Notes: generated by a model from the sequence alone, not told the origin. A stretch of 64,000 nt of DNA from Ruminococcus sp. (GCA_015066705.1 SVNV01000012.1:1-64000), one strand, 5' to 3'. Counted from the first letter of the stretch, positions 16,638 through 25,635 are shown. A program made the numbers and translations.

Positions 16638-18086
16638 ATGTATAACCCAAAATCACTTAAAGCTGAAGAATTCATAAACCACGAAGAAATTCTCTCTACA
16701 CTTGAATACGCTGAACAAAACAAGAACAACCGTGAGCTTATTCTCGAAATTTTAGAAAAAGCAAGACCAAGAAAAACTGAACGTGGTATCGAATGTGCAG
16801 GTCTTTCGCACAGAGAGGCAAGCATTCTTCTTGCTTGTGAGGACAAAGAGCTTATCGAAAAAATGTACGACCTTGCAAAGGAAATCAAGCAGGCATTCTA
16901 CGGAAACAGAATTGTTATGTTTGCGCCGCTTTATCTTTCAAACTACTGCGTAAACCAGTGTGTTTACTGTCCATATCACCACCAGAACAAGACTATCAAA
17001 AGAAAGAAGCTTACTCAGGAAGAAATCAAGGCTGAGGTTATCGCTTTGCAGGATATGGGACACAAGCGTCTTGCACTCGAGGCTGGCGAAGACCCTGTAA
17101 ACAACCCTCTTGAATACATTCTCGAAAGCATTAAAACCATCTATTCAATCAAGCATAAGAACGGTGCTATCAGACGAGTAAATGTAAATATTGCAGCTAC
17201 TACTGTTGAAAATTACAGAAAGCTCAAAGAGGCTGGTATCGGTACATACATTCTTTTCCAGGAAACATACCACAAGGAAAGCTATGAAACTCTTCACCCT
17301 GCCGGTCCTAAGCACAACTACGCATACCACACAGAGGCTATGGACAGAGCTATGGAAGGTGGAATTGACGACGTAGGTCTTGGAGTACTTTTCGGACTTG
17401 AGCTTTACAAATACGAATTTGCAGGACTTCTTATGCATGCAGAACACCTTGAAGCTGTTCACGGCGTAGGCCCTCACACAATCAGCGTTCCACGTTTAAA
17501 GAGAGCTGACGACATTGACCCAGACCAGTTTGACAATGGTATCGACGATGACACATTCGCAAAAATCGTTGCTTGTATCCGTATCGCTGTTCCATATACA
17601 GGAATGATTATTTCAACCCGTGAATCACAGGCTTGCAGAGATAAGGTTTTAGCACTTGGCGTTTCACAGATTTCTGGTGGCTCAAGAACTTCTGTTGGTG
17701 GTTACGCAGGCTATTCAGCTGACGAAAGACCACACGACACAGAACAGTTTGACGTTTCTGACCAGCGTTCACTTGACGAGGTTGTTCACTGGCTTATGGA
17801 TTTGGGATACATTCCATCATTCTGTACTGCTTGTTATCGTGAAGGCAGAACAGGCGACAGATTTATGAGCCTTTGTAAGACAGGGCAGATTCAGAACTGC
17901 TGTCACCCTAACGCACTTATGACTCTGAAGGAATACCTTGAAGACTACGCTTCACCTGAAACAAAGGCTATCGGCGAAGCCCTCATTACAGCACAGCTTG
18001 AAAAAATACCAAACGAAAAAGCAAGAAAGCTCGCTAAGGAATATGTTGAAAACATTCACCTGGGCAAGCGTGATTTCAGATTTTAA
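16638..18086 (+). CDS. hydG: [FeFe]-hydrogenase maturase HydG, radical SAM tyrosine lyase
   Basis: A 482-residue radical SAM enzyme that splits tyrosine into p-cresol and dehydroglycine and makes the CO and cyanide ligands of the H-cluster. The SAM motif is CVNQCVYC. The C-terminal auxiliary-cluster motif is CTACYREGRTGDRF followed by a Cys pair near GQIQNCC, diagnostic for HydG against ThiH. An upstream frame extends into hydE, but AGAAAGAGG ends seven bases before ATG 16638 and the protein then begins MYNPKSLKAEEF, as the family does; an alternative ATG at 16632 is too close to the ribosome site. It lies 37 bases after hydE and 15 before hydF. Confidence 0.96.
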   Translation: MYNPKSLKAEEFINHEEILSTLEYAEQNKNNRELILEILEKARPRKTERGIECAGLSHREASILLACEDKELIEKMYDLAKEIKQAFYGNRIVMFAPLYLSNYCVNQCVYCPYHHQNKTIKRKKLTQEEIKAEVIALQDMGHKRLALEAGEDPVNNPLEYILESIKTIYSIKHKNGAIRRVNVNIAATTVENYRKLKEAGIGTYILFQETYHKESYETLHPAGPKHNYAYHTEAMDRAMEGGIDDVGLGVLFGLELYKYEFAGLLMHAEHLEAVHGVGPHTISVPRLKRADDIDPDQFDNGIDDDTFAKIVACIRIAVPYTGMIISTRESQACRDKVLALGVSQISGGSRTSVGGYAGYSADERPHDTEQFDVSDQRSLDEVVHWLMDLGYIPSFCTACYREGRTGDRFMSLCKTGQIQNCCHPNALMTLKEYLEDYASPETKAIGEALITAQLEKIPNEKARKLAKEYVENIHLGKRDFRF

Positions 18087-18101
18087 TTTTTGGAGAACAC
18101 T

Positions 18102-19298
18102 ATGAGTTTAAATGCTACTCCTTCGGGAGAAAGAACACATATAGGCATTTTCGGGCGTACTAACGCAGGAAAATCAAGCCTGATAAACGCTCTCACCTCA
18201 CAGACTCTTGCAGTTGTTTCAGGTGTTGCAGGCACTACCACAGACCCTGTTTCAAAGGCTATGGAAATTCTGCCTCTCGGACCTGTACTGCTTACAGATA
18301 CGGCAGGACTTGACGATAAAAGCGAGCTTGGAGAAATGCGAGTTTCACAGAGTATGAAGGTTCTGAACTCAACTGATATTGCCCTTGTGGTAATTGACGC
18401 AGAGATTGGAATTTCACAGTCGGACAATGAGTTTATAGAAAAATTAAAAGGTCTTAAAACACCTTTCATTATTGTTATGAATAAGTCAGACAAGCTTGAT
18501 GAAATTCCTGACGACAGCGAAAACACCATTTACGTCAGTGCTGAAAACGGCTACAACATAAACAAGCTCCGTGAAGCTATGGCAAAAATGGTGACAAACA
18601 AAGAAGAAATTCCTGTTGTCCGTGACCTTCTAAAGGAAGGCGACCTTGTTGTACTTGTAATTCCTATTGACGAGTCAGCACCAAAGGGCAGACTCATTCT
18701 CCCACAACAGCAGACAATCCGTGACATTTTAGAGGCAGGCGCTGTGGCAGTTTCCTGTCGTGACAGCGAGCTTGAAACCACACTCCGAAGCCTTTCAAAA
18801 AAGCCTGCTATGGTTATCACAGACAGTCAGGCATTCAAAAAAGTATCGGAAATCGTACCTGAGGACATTCAGCTGACGTCATTTTCAATTCTTATGGCAA
18901 GGCACAAGGGTGGGCTTAAAAATGCAGTAAAGGGTGTTACTGCACTTGACAGCTTAAATGACGGTGACAAAATTCTCATTGCAGAGGGTTGCACCCACCA
19001 CAGACAGTGCAATGACATAGGCACAGTCAAGCTTCCTAATATGATTTTAAAATACACAGGAAAAAACCTCGAATTTTCTCATTCAAGCGGAAAGGAATTT
19101 CCTGAGGATTTGAGCGGATACAAAATGGTTGTTCATTGTGGTGGTTGCACACTTAACGAGCGTGAAATGAAACACCGTAACAAAACTGCACTTTCACAGA
19201 ATATCCCTATTACAAACTACGGAATTGCTATTGCTCAGTGTACAGGTATCTTAAAACGCAGCGTAAAACTCTTCCCTGATATTTATCATTTGTTATAA
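18102..19298 (+). CDS. hydF: [FeFe]-hydrogenase maturation GTPase / scaffold HydF
   Basis: A 398-residue protein with an N-terminal Ras-like GTPase (GRTNAGKSSLINAL, VAGTTTDPV, DTAGLDD, MNKSD), a middle dimerisation domain and a C-terminal iron-sulfur domain with ligands C297-x-H299 and H345-C346-x-x-C349, as in HydF. It carries the assembled 2Fe precursor and delivers it to apo-hydrogenase. A TTG four codons upstream is in frame, but ATG 18102 has GGAGA five bases ahead. It is the last gene of the maturation operon. Its transcript would run into the structured element at 19301-19576, whose outer stem ends in a T tract. Confidence 0.96.
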   Translation: MSLNATPSGERTHIGIFGRTNAGKSSLINALTSQTLAVVSGVAGTTTDPVSKAMEILPLGPVLLTDTAGLDDKSELGEMRVSQSMKVLNSTDIALVVIDAEIGISQSDNEFIEKLKGLKTPFIIVMNKSDKLDEIPDDSENTIYVSAENGYNINKLREAMAKMVTNKEEIPVVRDLLKEGDLVVLVIPIDESAPKGRLILPQQQTIRDILEAGAVAVSCRDSELETTLRSLSKKPAMVITDSQAFKKVSEIVPEDIQLTSFSILMARHKGGLKNAVKGVTALDSLNDGDKILIAEGCTHHRQCNDIGTVKLPNMILKYTGKNLEFSHSSGKEFPEDLSGYKMVVHCGGCTLNEREMKHRNKTALSQNIPITNYGIAIAQCTGILKRSVKLFPDIYHLL

Positions 19299-19300
19299 TT

Positions 19301-19576
19301 AAAAAAGTCCCACCTTTTAAGGTGAATGGTCATAAAGAAGTATTACACGGACTTATTGAGGAAAACCCTTTTGAAAAAGGGTTATTCCTCAAACTCCTTT
19401 CCTAAAACTTTCAATTTAAAATCCCATATAGGATATTTTATCCTATATGGGATTTTATACTAAAAGTCTTTGGAAGGGGGCTTGGGGGACAACCTTTCTT
19501 CAGAAAGGTTTCGCCCCGATAAATTCATATAATATACTTCTATATAACTATTCGCCTTAAAAGGTGGGGCTTTTTT
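19301..19576. repeat. Structured intergenic element, copy 1 (covarying palindrome)
   Basis: The gap between the converging hydF and dynamin genes is one large imperfect palindrome. The outer arms (from AAAAAAGTCCCACCTTTTAA at 19301 to its partner ending 19576) pair over about 40 bases, with several differences tolerated as G-U pairs. Inside are a hairpin AACCCTTTT/AAAAGGGTT, an arm with a perfect 18-bp, 3-base-loop tip (19418-19435 with 19439-19456), and a hairpin AACCTTTC/GAAAGGTT flanked by GGGG/CCCC. The outer stem has A and T tracts and would terminate both genes. A homologous copy lies at 33706-33985, where both stems differ in sequence but keep their pairing. Confidence 0.85.
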
Positions 19577-21353
19577 ATTCAATTACAACGCCATACTTTG
19601 TAAGTACGATATTTGATTCTTCCATAGCCTTCTTGATTACGCCAAAAGCACTTACAAGAGCGTCAGGGTCACAGGTTTTCACCATATTGCTAGCTCTTTC
19701 AAGAGTCTCCTTACCGATTTCAATCTGAGACTGATATATACTATCAAGTCGCTGTTCAGCCTTGACCTCTATATCAGCATATGCTTCCTTGATATCCTTG
19801 ACAGTTTTTGTTCTGATATCGTCATAGTTTTCAAGAGCAATATCAATAATATCAATCTGTTTTTTCTTCTTTAAAATGCTGGTAAAAGAGCTCATTGTTG
19901 CGGAGGGAAAGGTTTCGCTCGTTCCGTAGAGCTTCACCCCCATAACCTGTCTTGTAACCTTATTTTTAAGGTCGCTCATAACCTTATCAACAGAGGTCGA
20001 CTTTGAAGCTGTTGACAAATCCTTGATACCAAGACTTCTTGAAAGCTGTTCACTCATACCGTCCACAAGCTCATTTATACGGTCACGGTGGGTTTCGATA
20101 CATTTTCTGTAAGCCTCTCCGACCTTATCCATAAGATAGCTGTAGAAATACTTTTCAACGTCCTGAGTTGAAATATCGCTTTCCTCGCTACCGGCATTTC
20201 TGCACTCAAGAACCGATTCTCTCAGCTTTGCGAAAAACTCATACATCCATCTTTCAGCTTCCTGCTGCATTTCAACAATACTGAGATGAAATACAGGCTT
20301 TTTAGCCTGAAGAGCAGCCGAAATACTTTCACACTTTTCTTCAAATTCCTTTGTAATATCAACAAGCTTCTGATTATCAAGAGCTGTCATTTCTTCGTAC
20401 ATTCTCACCTTTGCAAAGGTCTCATTAAGCATCTGTTCAAGAAGTGCAATTACACGTCTTGTCTTGATAACGTCCTTCTGCATAATGATATCACGCTTAA
20501 GTGAAACCTCAAAGTTAAGGAACTGATTTTCGTAAAATTCCTCAAACTCTTTATTTGTACGGAAGTTTCCGGTTTTTCTGTTATATTCGTCCTGACCGCT
20601 GATACCAAAGGTAATAGCATTAGGAACAACAGCCTCGCTCTTTTCGGTAATTCTGTTCATAATCTTATCAACGTCTTCCTTGTTTGAAAGAGCGTCAATC
20701 ATATTCACAAGAACATAAAGCATACCGAATCTCTGAGGCTGAACATGGCTCATAAGAAACATCTGCTCAGTTTCTGAAAAAGGAAGAAGTGCGCTTGCAA
20801 CATAAATAATCGCATCAGCATTCACAAGGTATTCTGAAACCTTTTTATCAAGGTCATCAAGGTCAGAAAGACCAGGTGTGTCAACAATTCTTACTTCCTT
20901 TAAAAGCTCTGAATCATCTCTTATATCAAGATAATCAATCTTGTCCGGAAAAGCCGTCATAAGAGGCTCTATTTTTTCTCTTGTAATCTCAGTTATGTCA
21001 AGAGGTATTCTGTCACCATTTAAAAGCACAGCCTCAACCGACGGAGTTTCCCCATAAGAAATCTCGTTGATTGTATAGGTTTCAGGTGCCGCATTAACAG
21101 GTGCAAGCTGTTTTCCAAGGAGTGCGTTAATAATTGTGCTCTTTCCTCTTTTAAAATCGCCAAGCACTACAAGTGTAAATGGCTCGTCGCTTTTTTTATC
21201 AATAAGCGCCTGCCATTTTTTAAGTCCTTCAACAAAATCGTCGCCAAAGACCGTATGGACATCTTCGCTTTCAACAAGCCCCTTTAGTCTTCTTCTGACA
21301 AAAGCAATATCCTGCTGAGCAGACTTAAGAGTATTTACGTTATTATCTGACAT
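19575..21353 (-). CDS. Dynamin-like GTPase (second of the pair)
   Basis: A 592-residue bacterial dynamin-family protein. The GTPase domain has the P-loop GDFKRGKST at residues 65-73, the switch threonine region, DTPGLSDLD near 158 and NMID as the base-specificity motif. Long helices follow, typical of the dynamin stalk. It lacks the strongly hydrophobic paddle seen in its neighbour, so it may act as the partner subunit of a heteromeric complex, as in other tandem bacterial dynamins. The frame extends 15 codons upstream into the previous gene, but ATG 21353 has AAAGGA ten bases before it. Third gene of the unit; likely role in membrane remodelling or repair, by inference from family. Confidence 0.85.
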   Translation of the reverse strand: MSDNNVNTLKSAQQDIAFVRRRLKGLVESEDVHTVFGDDFVEGLKKWQALIDKKSDEPFTLVVLGDFKRGKSTIINALLGKQLAPVNAAPETYTINEISYGETPSVEAVLLNGDRIPLDITEITREKIEPLMTAFPDKIDYLDIRDDSELLKEVRIVDTPGLSDLDDLDKKVSEYLVNADAIIYVASALLPFSETEQMFLMSHVQPQRFGMLYVLVNMIDALSNKEDVDKIMNRITEKSEAVVPNAITFGISGQDEYNRKTGNFRTNKEFEEFYENQFLNFEVSLKRDIIMQKDVIKTRRVIALLEQMLNETFAKVRMYEEMTALDNQKLVDITKEFEEKCESISAALQAKKPVFHLSIVEMQQEAERWMYEFFAKLRESVLECRNAGSEESDISTQDVEKYFYSYLMDKVGEAYRKCIETHRDRINELVDGMSEQLSRSLGIKDLSTASKSTSVDKVMSDLKNKVTRQVMGVKLYGTSETFPSATMSSFTSILKKKKQIDIIDIALENYDDIRTKTVKDIKEAYADIEVKAEQRLDSIYQSQIEIGKETLERASNMVKTCDPDALVSAFGVIKKAMEESNIVLTKYGVVIE

Positions 21354-21378
21354 AAATATACATTCCTTTCGTCCGTCA

Positions 21379-22377
21379 TTACAAAGTGGATTTACCACTT
21401 ATGATATTGCATCTTATATTGCATTCCTGAAGAGAAATACAACCTGTCTCAGGCTTTTCCAAATCCTTACGCCAGAGATAGAGGCCGTCGCTTCTGATAA
21501 ACTCCTCAGCCGCCACAATTCTTCTCTCAGCCTTAGTAAGGTCATTTTTCGGTTTTAAAAATCTCGACATAACCATTCTGCTCTCATTGCTGTATGAAAG
21601 TGCTTTATTAAGATTAACATCAGACTGTTCTCTGCCGTAGAAATCCACAAAACCCTTATCAAGAATGTTTGCAAAGATACTGCTGTATTTCTTAGGGTCA
21701 TCGCAACAGATAATAGCCGCTCTGTCGGCAGTAATATCCGCATAATCAATCCATTCGGAAAGTGCGCATATAACCTGATTACCCACCGGCTGGGTATATG
21801 ACTTTGTAACCGGAAGGAATCTGTAAAGTGCATTTGAAATATACACACAGCCAAAGTTATAAGCTATGTGGTTATTCTGAAGCTTTCCGCATTCATAGCC
21901 TATAAGAACCTGTAATTCCTCTTGAGTAAAGGAATCAATAAGGCCTGTTGTAACAATAATACAAGGCTCGATAATATCGCTTGCTATTGAATAAATGATT
22001 TTCTTATCGGTATCTTCACGGACAAATACAATAGGAAGTGCCATTTCAAGTCTGTCTGCACACTTTCTCACGATATCGTAAACCTCGGGATATTTAAGCA
22101 TACCCGCCTGATTACATTTTGAAAAAAGCATTTTTGCTTCCTGAGTAATGTCCACCGTATTTATACTTTTACTGAGCTTATTCCATGCAGAAAGGCTCTG
22201 TATTTTTTGTCTGACTGCAAAATCCGAATCAAGAGCATAGTCAAGCGCACCGCCCACAATATGATTTGAAAAAGAGCGGGTATAGGCATTCAGATAAGAC
22301 CTGAAGCTTGTATCTATACTCATAAGCGGGTTCGAACATTCTGCTGCTGTCAGATTATCCGAAACTATTTCACTCAT
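21379..22377 (-). CDS. Degenerate M48-like metalloprotease, probably inactive
   Basis: A 332-residue protein whose middle part follows the M48 (HtpX/Ste24-like) layout: TTGLIDSFTQEELQVLIGYECGKLQNNH and DYADITADRAAII. In active members the first segment reads GHExGHxxxxH and the second E-x-x-ADR. Here the two zinc-binding His positions are Tyr161 and Lys165, the catalytic Glu162 is kept, and the third ligand is Asp214 rather than Glu. It therefore probably does not bind zinc or cut peptides. No membrane helix is obvious. It sits between two dynamin-like GTPase genes with 25 to 31 base gaps, so it likely serves as a structural or regulatory partner in the same complex. Confidence 0.68.
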   Translation of the reverse strand: MSEIVSDNLTAAECSNPLMSIDTSFRSYLNAYTRSFSNHIVGGALDYALDSDFAVRQKIQSLSAWNKLSKSINTVDITQEAKMLFSKCNQAGMLKYPEVYDIVRKCADRLEMALPIVFVREDTDKKIIYSIASDIIEPCIIVTTGLIDSFTQEELQVLIGYECGKLQNNHIAYNFGCVYISNALYRFLPVTKSYTQPVGNQVICALSEWIDYADITADRAAIICCDDPKKYSSIFANILDKGFVDFYGREQSDVNLNKALSYSNESRMVMSRFLKPKNDLTKAERRIVAAEEFIRSDGLYLWRKDLEKPETGCISLQECNIRCNIISGKSTL

Positions 22378-22408
22378 GAAATACTAATCCTCCTGTAATA
22401 CTTGTGTA

Positions 22409-24460
22409 CTAAATATCTACTGTACCTGTCAATGAACGTCTTACCGCATAAGCATTCTGCAATACATCGCTTGCTTCCTCTGCAATATTGTGGAGTCTGT
22501 CCATTTCCTTTTCAGAAAACTCCTTCTTTTCAGCCTTGATTTTATTAAGGTTGTCAAGAGTTTCCTGAGTATCACGAAGAATAATTTCTGTTTCGTTTTC
22601 AATCTTCTGCTTGAGTCCTTCAAATGAATTAACAACCTGCTTACGAACAGTTTCACTGAAGTCGGTTGTAAGCTTCATTTCGTGGAGCTGTTTAAGAACC
22701 TGATTCTTGAAGTCTGTCTTATACTTATCAATTCTTTCCTGAACAAGGAACTTATCTACTGCAAACTTTCCACCGAAGGTTCCTGCAATACCGGCAAGTG
22801 CCATAAGGCAAAGGGTTACAGGTCCGCCTACTGCAATACCAACAAACTGTGCAAGTGAAGTAGCAGTAAAGAACAAAGCATAAAATCCTGTAAAGCCTGT
22901 TGCACCACCAAGAAGTGCACCCTTGAGGCCTGCTTCTCTGAAGCCGATAAACAATCCGCCGGCGCCAAAGCTTCCGATAGTAGAAGCAATAATCTGGTCA
23001 ACAGCACCTCCGTTTCTTGAAACCTTTTCAGAAACAGAGAACATCTGCTGAATTTTTGCGATTGACTCAAAGAATTCGTCTTCAAATGACTGAAGTCTCT
23101 CAGCTTCGTTACTGAGGGCAACAGTAATTGAGTTCTGAATCTGTTCACAGATGAGCTGAGCTCTTGCTTCCATTGACTTTCTGATATTTTCAGTAAGCTT
23201 CTGGTGTACAACCTGAAGTCTGTCCTTTTTCAGGTCCTCGCTGAACATAGGGAAGTTATCAATAACCTCCATAGCTGTTTCTTCAATCTTAACCCAGTAA
23301 TCGTCAAGAACAGGCTGCAAATCATCATAAACCTTATTTGCGGCTTCATTGATTTTAACGAATTCTTCTCTCTTCTTATTTCTGATTTCATCAATCTCAG
23401 CGATAGCCTTCTGATAGTTATCCATAAACTCGTCGTTTTCCATCATCAGGGCATTTTCCTGAAGTACAACTGAGTTTAAAATTTCAGTACCGCTGTTAGC
23501 AATCTTTGTTGAAAGAATCTGAAGTGTAATAGCACCTCTTTCCTTTGTAAGAAGAGTTTCGAGAGCCTCTTCAAACTCAGGGAAATTAGATTCCTTAAGC
23601 ATTTCCTCGTCACCGTTGATTTTTGCGGTGAGAGCCTTCTTTGCATAAATTCCGATAACCTTAGGGCTACCGATTTTTCTCTTATATACAGCAAATTCTC
23701 TTGAGTTTTCACCCATTACGAGCTTTGCCTTATCCATAACGTATCTGCAGATACGGTTTCTTACTGTTTCAACAATCTTGTTTTCGTCTTCCTTGGAAAA
23801 TGTTCCGAAGCAGTTAACCGCAAAAATAATTCTTCCTACGTCGCTTGTGAGCATTTTCTTTTCAAGGAAGTCCTTTTCAAACTGTGAGAAAGGTGAGTTT
23901 GCGCTGATAACAAAAACAGCAGCGTCGATTTCCGGAAGGATTGAGAGTGTAACGTTTGTCATCTGCTCATCGTCGTTAAGACCTGGAGTGTCGATGATGT
24001 CAACGTTGTTACGGCAGAAATCAGTAGCGTAATGAACTGTTGCTTCTCTTACAGTTTCAGCCTTCATTTCAGACTCTTCTGTCAGCTTTGTAACATAGTT
24101 TTCAAGCTGTTCGATATCAACGTTCTCGCTTGTACCGTCTTTATATTCAACCTCAACATAGGATTCTTCGCTGTATGTAACTCTGTTAAGTGTTGCAGTA
24201 GCAGGAAGTACGTCAGCAGGAAGAACCTCTTCGCCAAGCATAGCGTTGATAAGTGTACTCTTACCTCTTTTGAATTCACCTACAATAGCAACTTCAAAAT
24301 GCTCATTCGCAACCTTATCGATGGTATCCCTGATTGAATCAGCATTGTGTGTAAGCGAAACCTGTTCGCTCAGTACAAGTAATTTTTCAAGGCTTTCTGT
24401 AAGGTTTTTTACCGTTTCGTTATAGACGGAATAGCTTCCATATTCATATGGCTTGTTCAT
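22409..24460 (-). CDS. Dynamin-like GTPase with membrane-inserting segment
   Basis: A 683-residue dynamin-family GTPase. P-loop GEFKRGKST is at residues 61-69, DTPGLNDDEQ forms G3 and AVNCFG lies near G4. A helical stalk follows. A long hydrophobic, glycine-rich stretch at roughly residues 500-575 (GGLFIGFREAGLKGALLGG to LMALAGIAGTFGG) resembles the paddle that inserts into membrane. The C-terminus returns to coiled helix. Family members bind and bend or fuse lipid bilayers, and some protect membranes under stress. An in-frame TTG lies three codons earlier; ATG 24460 is chosen because the AAAGGA site is ten bases away. It is the first gene of a three-gene unit behind a strong promoter. Confidence 0.88.
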   Translation of the reverse strand: MNKPYEYGSYSVYNETVKNLTESLEKLLVLSEQVSLTHNADSIRDTIDKVANEHFEVAIVGEFKRGKSTLINAMLGEEVLPADVLPATATLNRVTYSEESYVEVEYKDGTSENVDIEQLENYVTKLTEESEMKAETVREATVHYATDFCRNNVDIIDTPGLNDDEQMTNVTLSILPEIDAAVFVISANSPFSQFEKDFLEKKMLTSDVGRIIFAVNCFGTFSKEDENKIVETVRNRICRYVMDKAKLVMGENSREFAVYKRKIGSPKVIGIYAKKALTAKINGDEEMLKESNFPEFEEALETLLTKERGAITLQILSTKIANSGTEILNSVVLQENALMMENDEFMDNYQKAIAEIDEIRNKKREEFVKINEAANKVYDDLQPVLDDYWVKIEETAMEVIDNFPMFSEDLKKDRLQVVHQKLTENIRKSMEARAQLICEQIQNSITVALSNEAERLQSFEDEFFESIAKIQQMFSVSEKVSRNGGAVDQIIASTIGSFGAGGLFIGFREAGLKGALLGGATGFTGFYALFFTATSLAQFVGIAVGGPVTLCLMALAGIAGTFGGKFAVDKFLVQERIDKYKTDFKNQVLKQLHEMKLTTDFSETVRKQVVNSFEGLKQKIENETEIILRDTQETLDNLNKIKAEKKEFSEKEMDRLHNIAEEASDVLQNAYAVRRSLTGTVDI

Positions 24461-24554
24461 CTTCTCCAATTCCTTTCTACTATATCATTTCTTTTTAAAG
24501 GAAACCCCAAAAGGGCAGACTTCCCATTTAAAATATACTATAATTTATGTATAA

Positions 24555-24583
24555 ATTATACACACTTTTTGACCAAAAGTCAA
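24555..24583 (-). promoter_or_regulatory. Promoter of the dynamin operon
   Basis: Minus strand TTGACT, 17-bp spacer, TATAAT, about 95 bases before the first start codon. Confidence 0.75.
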
Positions 24584-24650
24584 TTAAATTTACAAAAAAC
24601 TCCCCCGATTTTGAATTTTATCCATTTTAAACAAAAGTGTTCAAATTTTC

Positions 24651-24671
24651 AAAGCACAATGCACAATGCTC
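24651..24671. repeat. Heptanucleotide tandem repeat, AATGCAC type
   Basis: Three seven-base units: AAAGCAC, AATGCAC, AATGCTC. The same unit recurs at 45912-45929, 53312-53326 and 56110-56135. Confidence 0.6.
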
Positions 24672-24720
24672 ATTTAAATAAGAAAGAAAAAAACCTTCTG
24701 AAACAGTGAAAGAAAATCCA

Positions 24721-24749
24721 TTGACAAAAGGTTGAAATTAGGCTATAAT
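24721..24749 (+). promoter_or_regulatory. Promoter of rnpB
   Basis: TTGACA (24721-24726), 17-bp spacer, TATAAT (24744-24749): perfect consensus, as expected for a housekeeping RNA. Confidence 0.9.
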
Positions 24750-24756
24750 ACAACTT

Positions 24757-25101
24757 GCGAGTGTGCTATGCGGCAGCGTATGACGAATTAGTGTACGAGG
24801 AAAGTCCGAGCATCACAGAGCGGGATAGCTGATAACATCAGCCGAGGGCGACCTCAGGGCAAGTGCAACAGAAAATATACCGCCACGCAAGTGGTAAGGA
24901 TGGAATGGCGAGGTAAGAGCTCACCGGCGTACAGGAGACTGTACGGCCGTGTAAACCCTATCCGATGCAACACCAATGGTTTGTGTAAGTCAATGTCTGC
25001 TCGGCAGGCTTGCACTTATAGGTGGCTTGAGCTTTACGGCGACGTAAAGACCAGATAGATTGTCGCACACGACAAAACTCGGCTTATCGGCACACTCGTG
25101 C
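24757..25101 (+). ncRNA. rnpB: RNase P RNA, bacterial class A type
   Basis: The catalytic RNA of RNase P, which matures tRNA 5' ends. The universally conserved blocks are present in order: GAGGAAAGTCCGAGC, ACAGAAAATATACCGCC, GGTAAGGATGGAATGG with GGTAAGAGCTCACCG, AAACCCTATCC, AGATAGATTGTCGC and ACAAAACTCGGCTTA. The 5' GCGAGTGTGC pairs with the 3' GCACACTCG region to close P1, which sets the ends to within a few bases. The middle layout fits class A better than the Bacillus class B form. A consensus promoter and a terminator bracket it. Confidence 0.95.
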
Positions 25102-25120
25102 AGATTTTTCTGCTTCAGAA

Positions 25121-25144
25121 AAGACCTTCGGGTCTTATTTTTTT
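25121..25144 (+). terminator. Terminator of rnpB
   Basis: AAGACC-TTCG-GGTCTT (25121-25136), a UUCG-capped stem, followed by a seven-T tract at 25138-25144. Confidence 0.88.
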
Positions 25145-25349
25145 GTGATTTTTAAGAGGTCAAAAAACGCGGTTTTTTATATGTAAAAATTTTAATATTT
25201 CCAGTACATAAAATGGTCATAAAAAATTTCTTAAACGTTTTAGATAATTTGCATAATTCATAATTATTTCTCACAAGTTTTAGTTTATAATTATATCATT
25301 GTAAACTACATATTGTGGTTGGCGATATATTTATTTAGGCGGAGAAGTT

Positions 25350-25598
25350 ATGAAAACAAGAGTAAACAAAAAAGATACTGTCAGATACCTGATGTTCGCA
25401 TTTTCATTTTTAGCAGTGCTTGTTCTGACAATGGGGTTGGTTATGATTCTGGATACATACAGCAAAAAGTATTCGGATAATGATATAAATGAAATTCAGG
25501 GTAATTCCCCTTATATCCATCAGGAAAATAATCTGGAAATAAATGCTGATGATTATAATGAAACAAACAGAAATGTTGTTGTAATCGAAATCGAATGA
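25350..25598 (+). CDS. Small membrane-anchored protein, 82 residues
   Basis: Family not recognised. A basic N-terminus (MKTRVNKKDTVRYL) leads into one hydrophobic helix at about residues 14-34, then an acidic, Asn-rich tail of about 48 residues predicted outside the cell (NEIQGNSPYIHQENN, ending VVVIEIE). GGCGGAG stands before the ATG and a dedicated terminator follows the stop. Codon use resembles the neighbours, so it appears to be a true gene. The gap before it (25145-25349) contains a TATAAT-like box near 25288 but no convincing -35 element. Confidence 0.6.
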   Translation: MKTRVNKKDTVRYLMFAFSFLAVLVLTMGLVMILDTYSKKYSDNDINEIQGNSPYIHQENNLEINADDYNETNRNVVVIEIE

Positions 25599-25605
25599 TA
25601 ATACT

Positions 25606-25632
25606 GACTACTCTTCAGAGTAGTCTTTTTTT
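25606..25632 (+). terminator. Terminator of the 82-residue protein gene
   Basis: GACTACTC-TTCA-GAGTAGTC followed by seven T, eight bases after the stop. Confidence 0.9.
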
Positions 25633-25635
25633 ATG

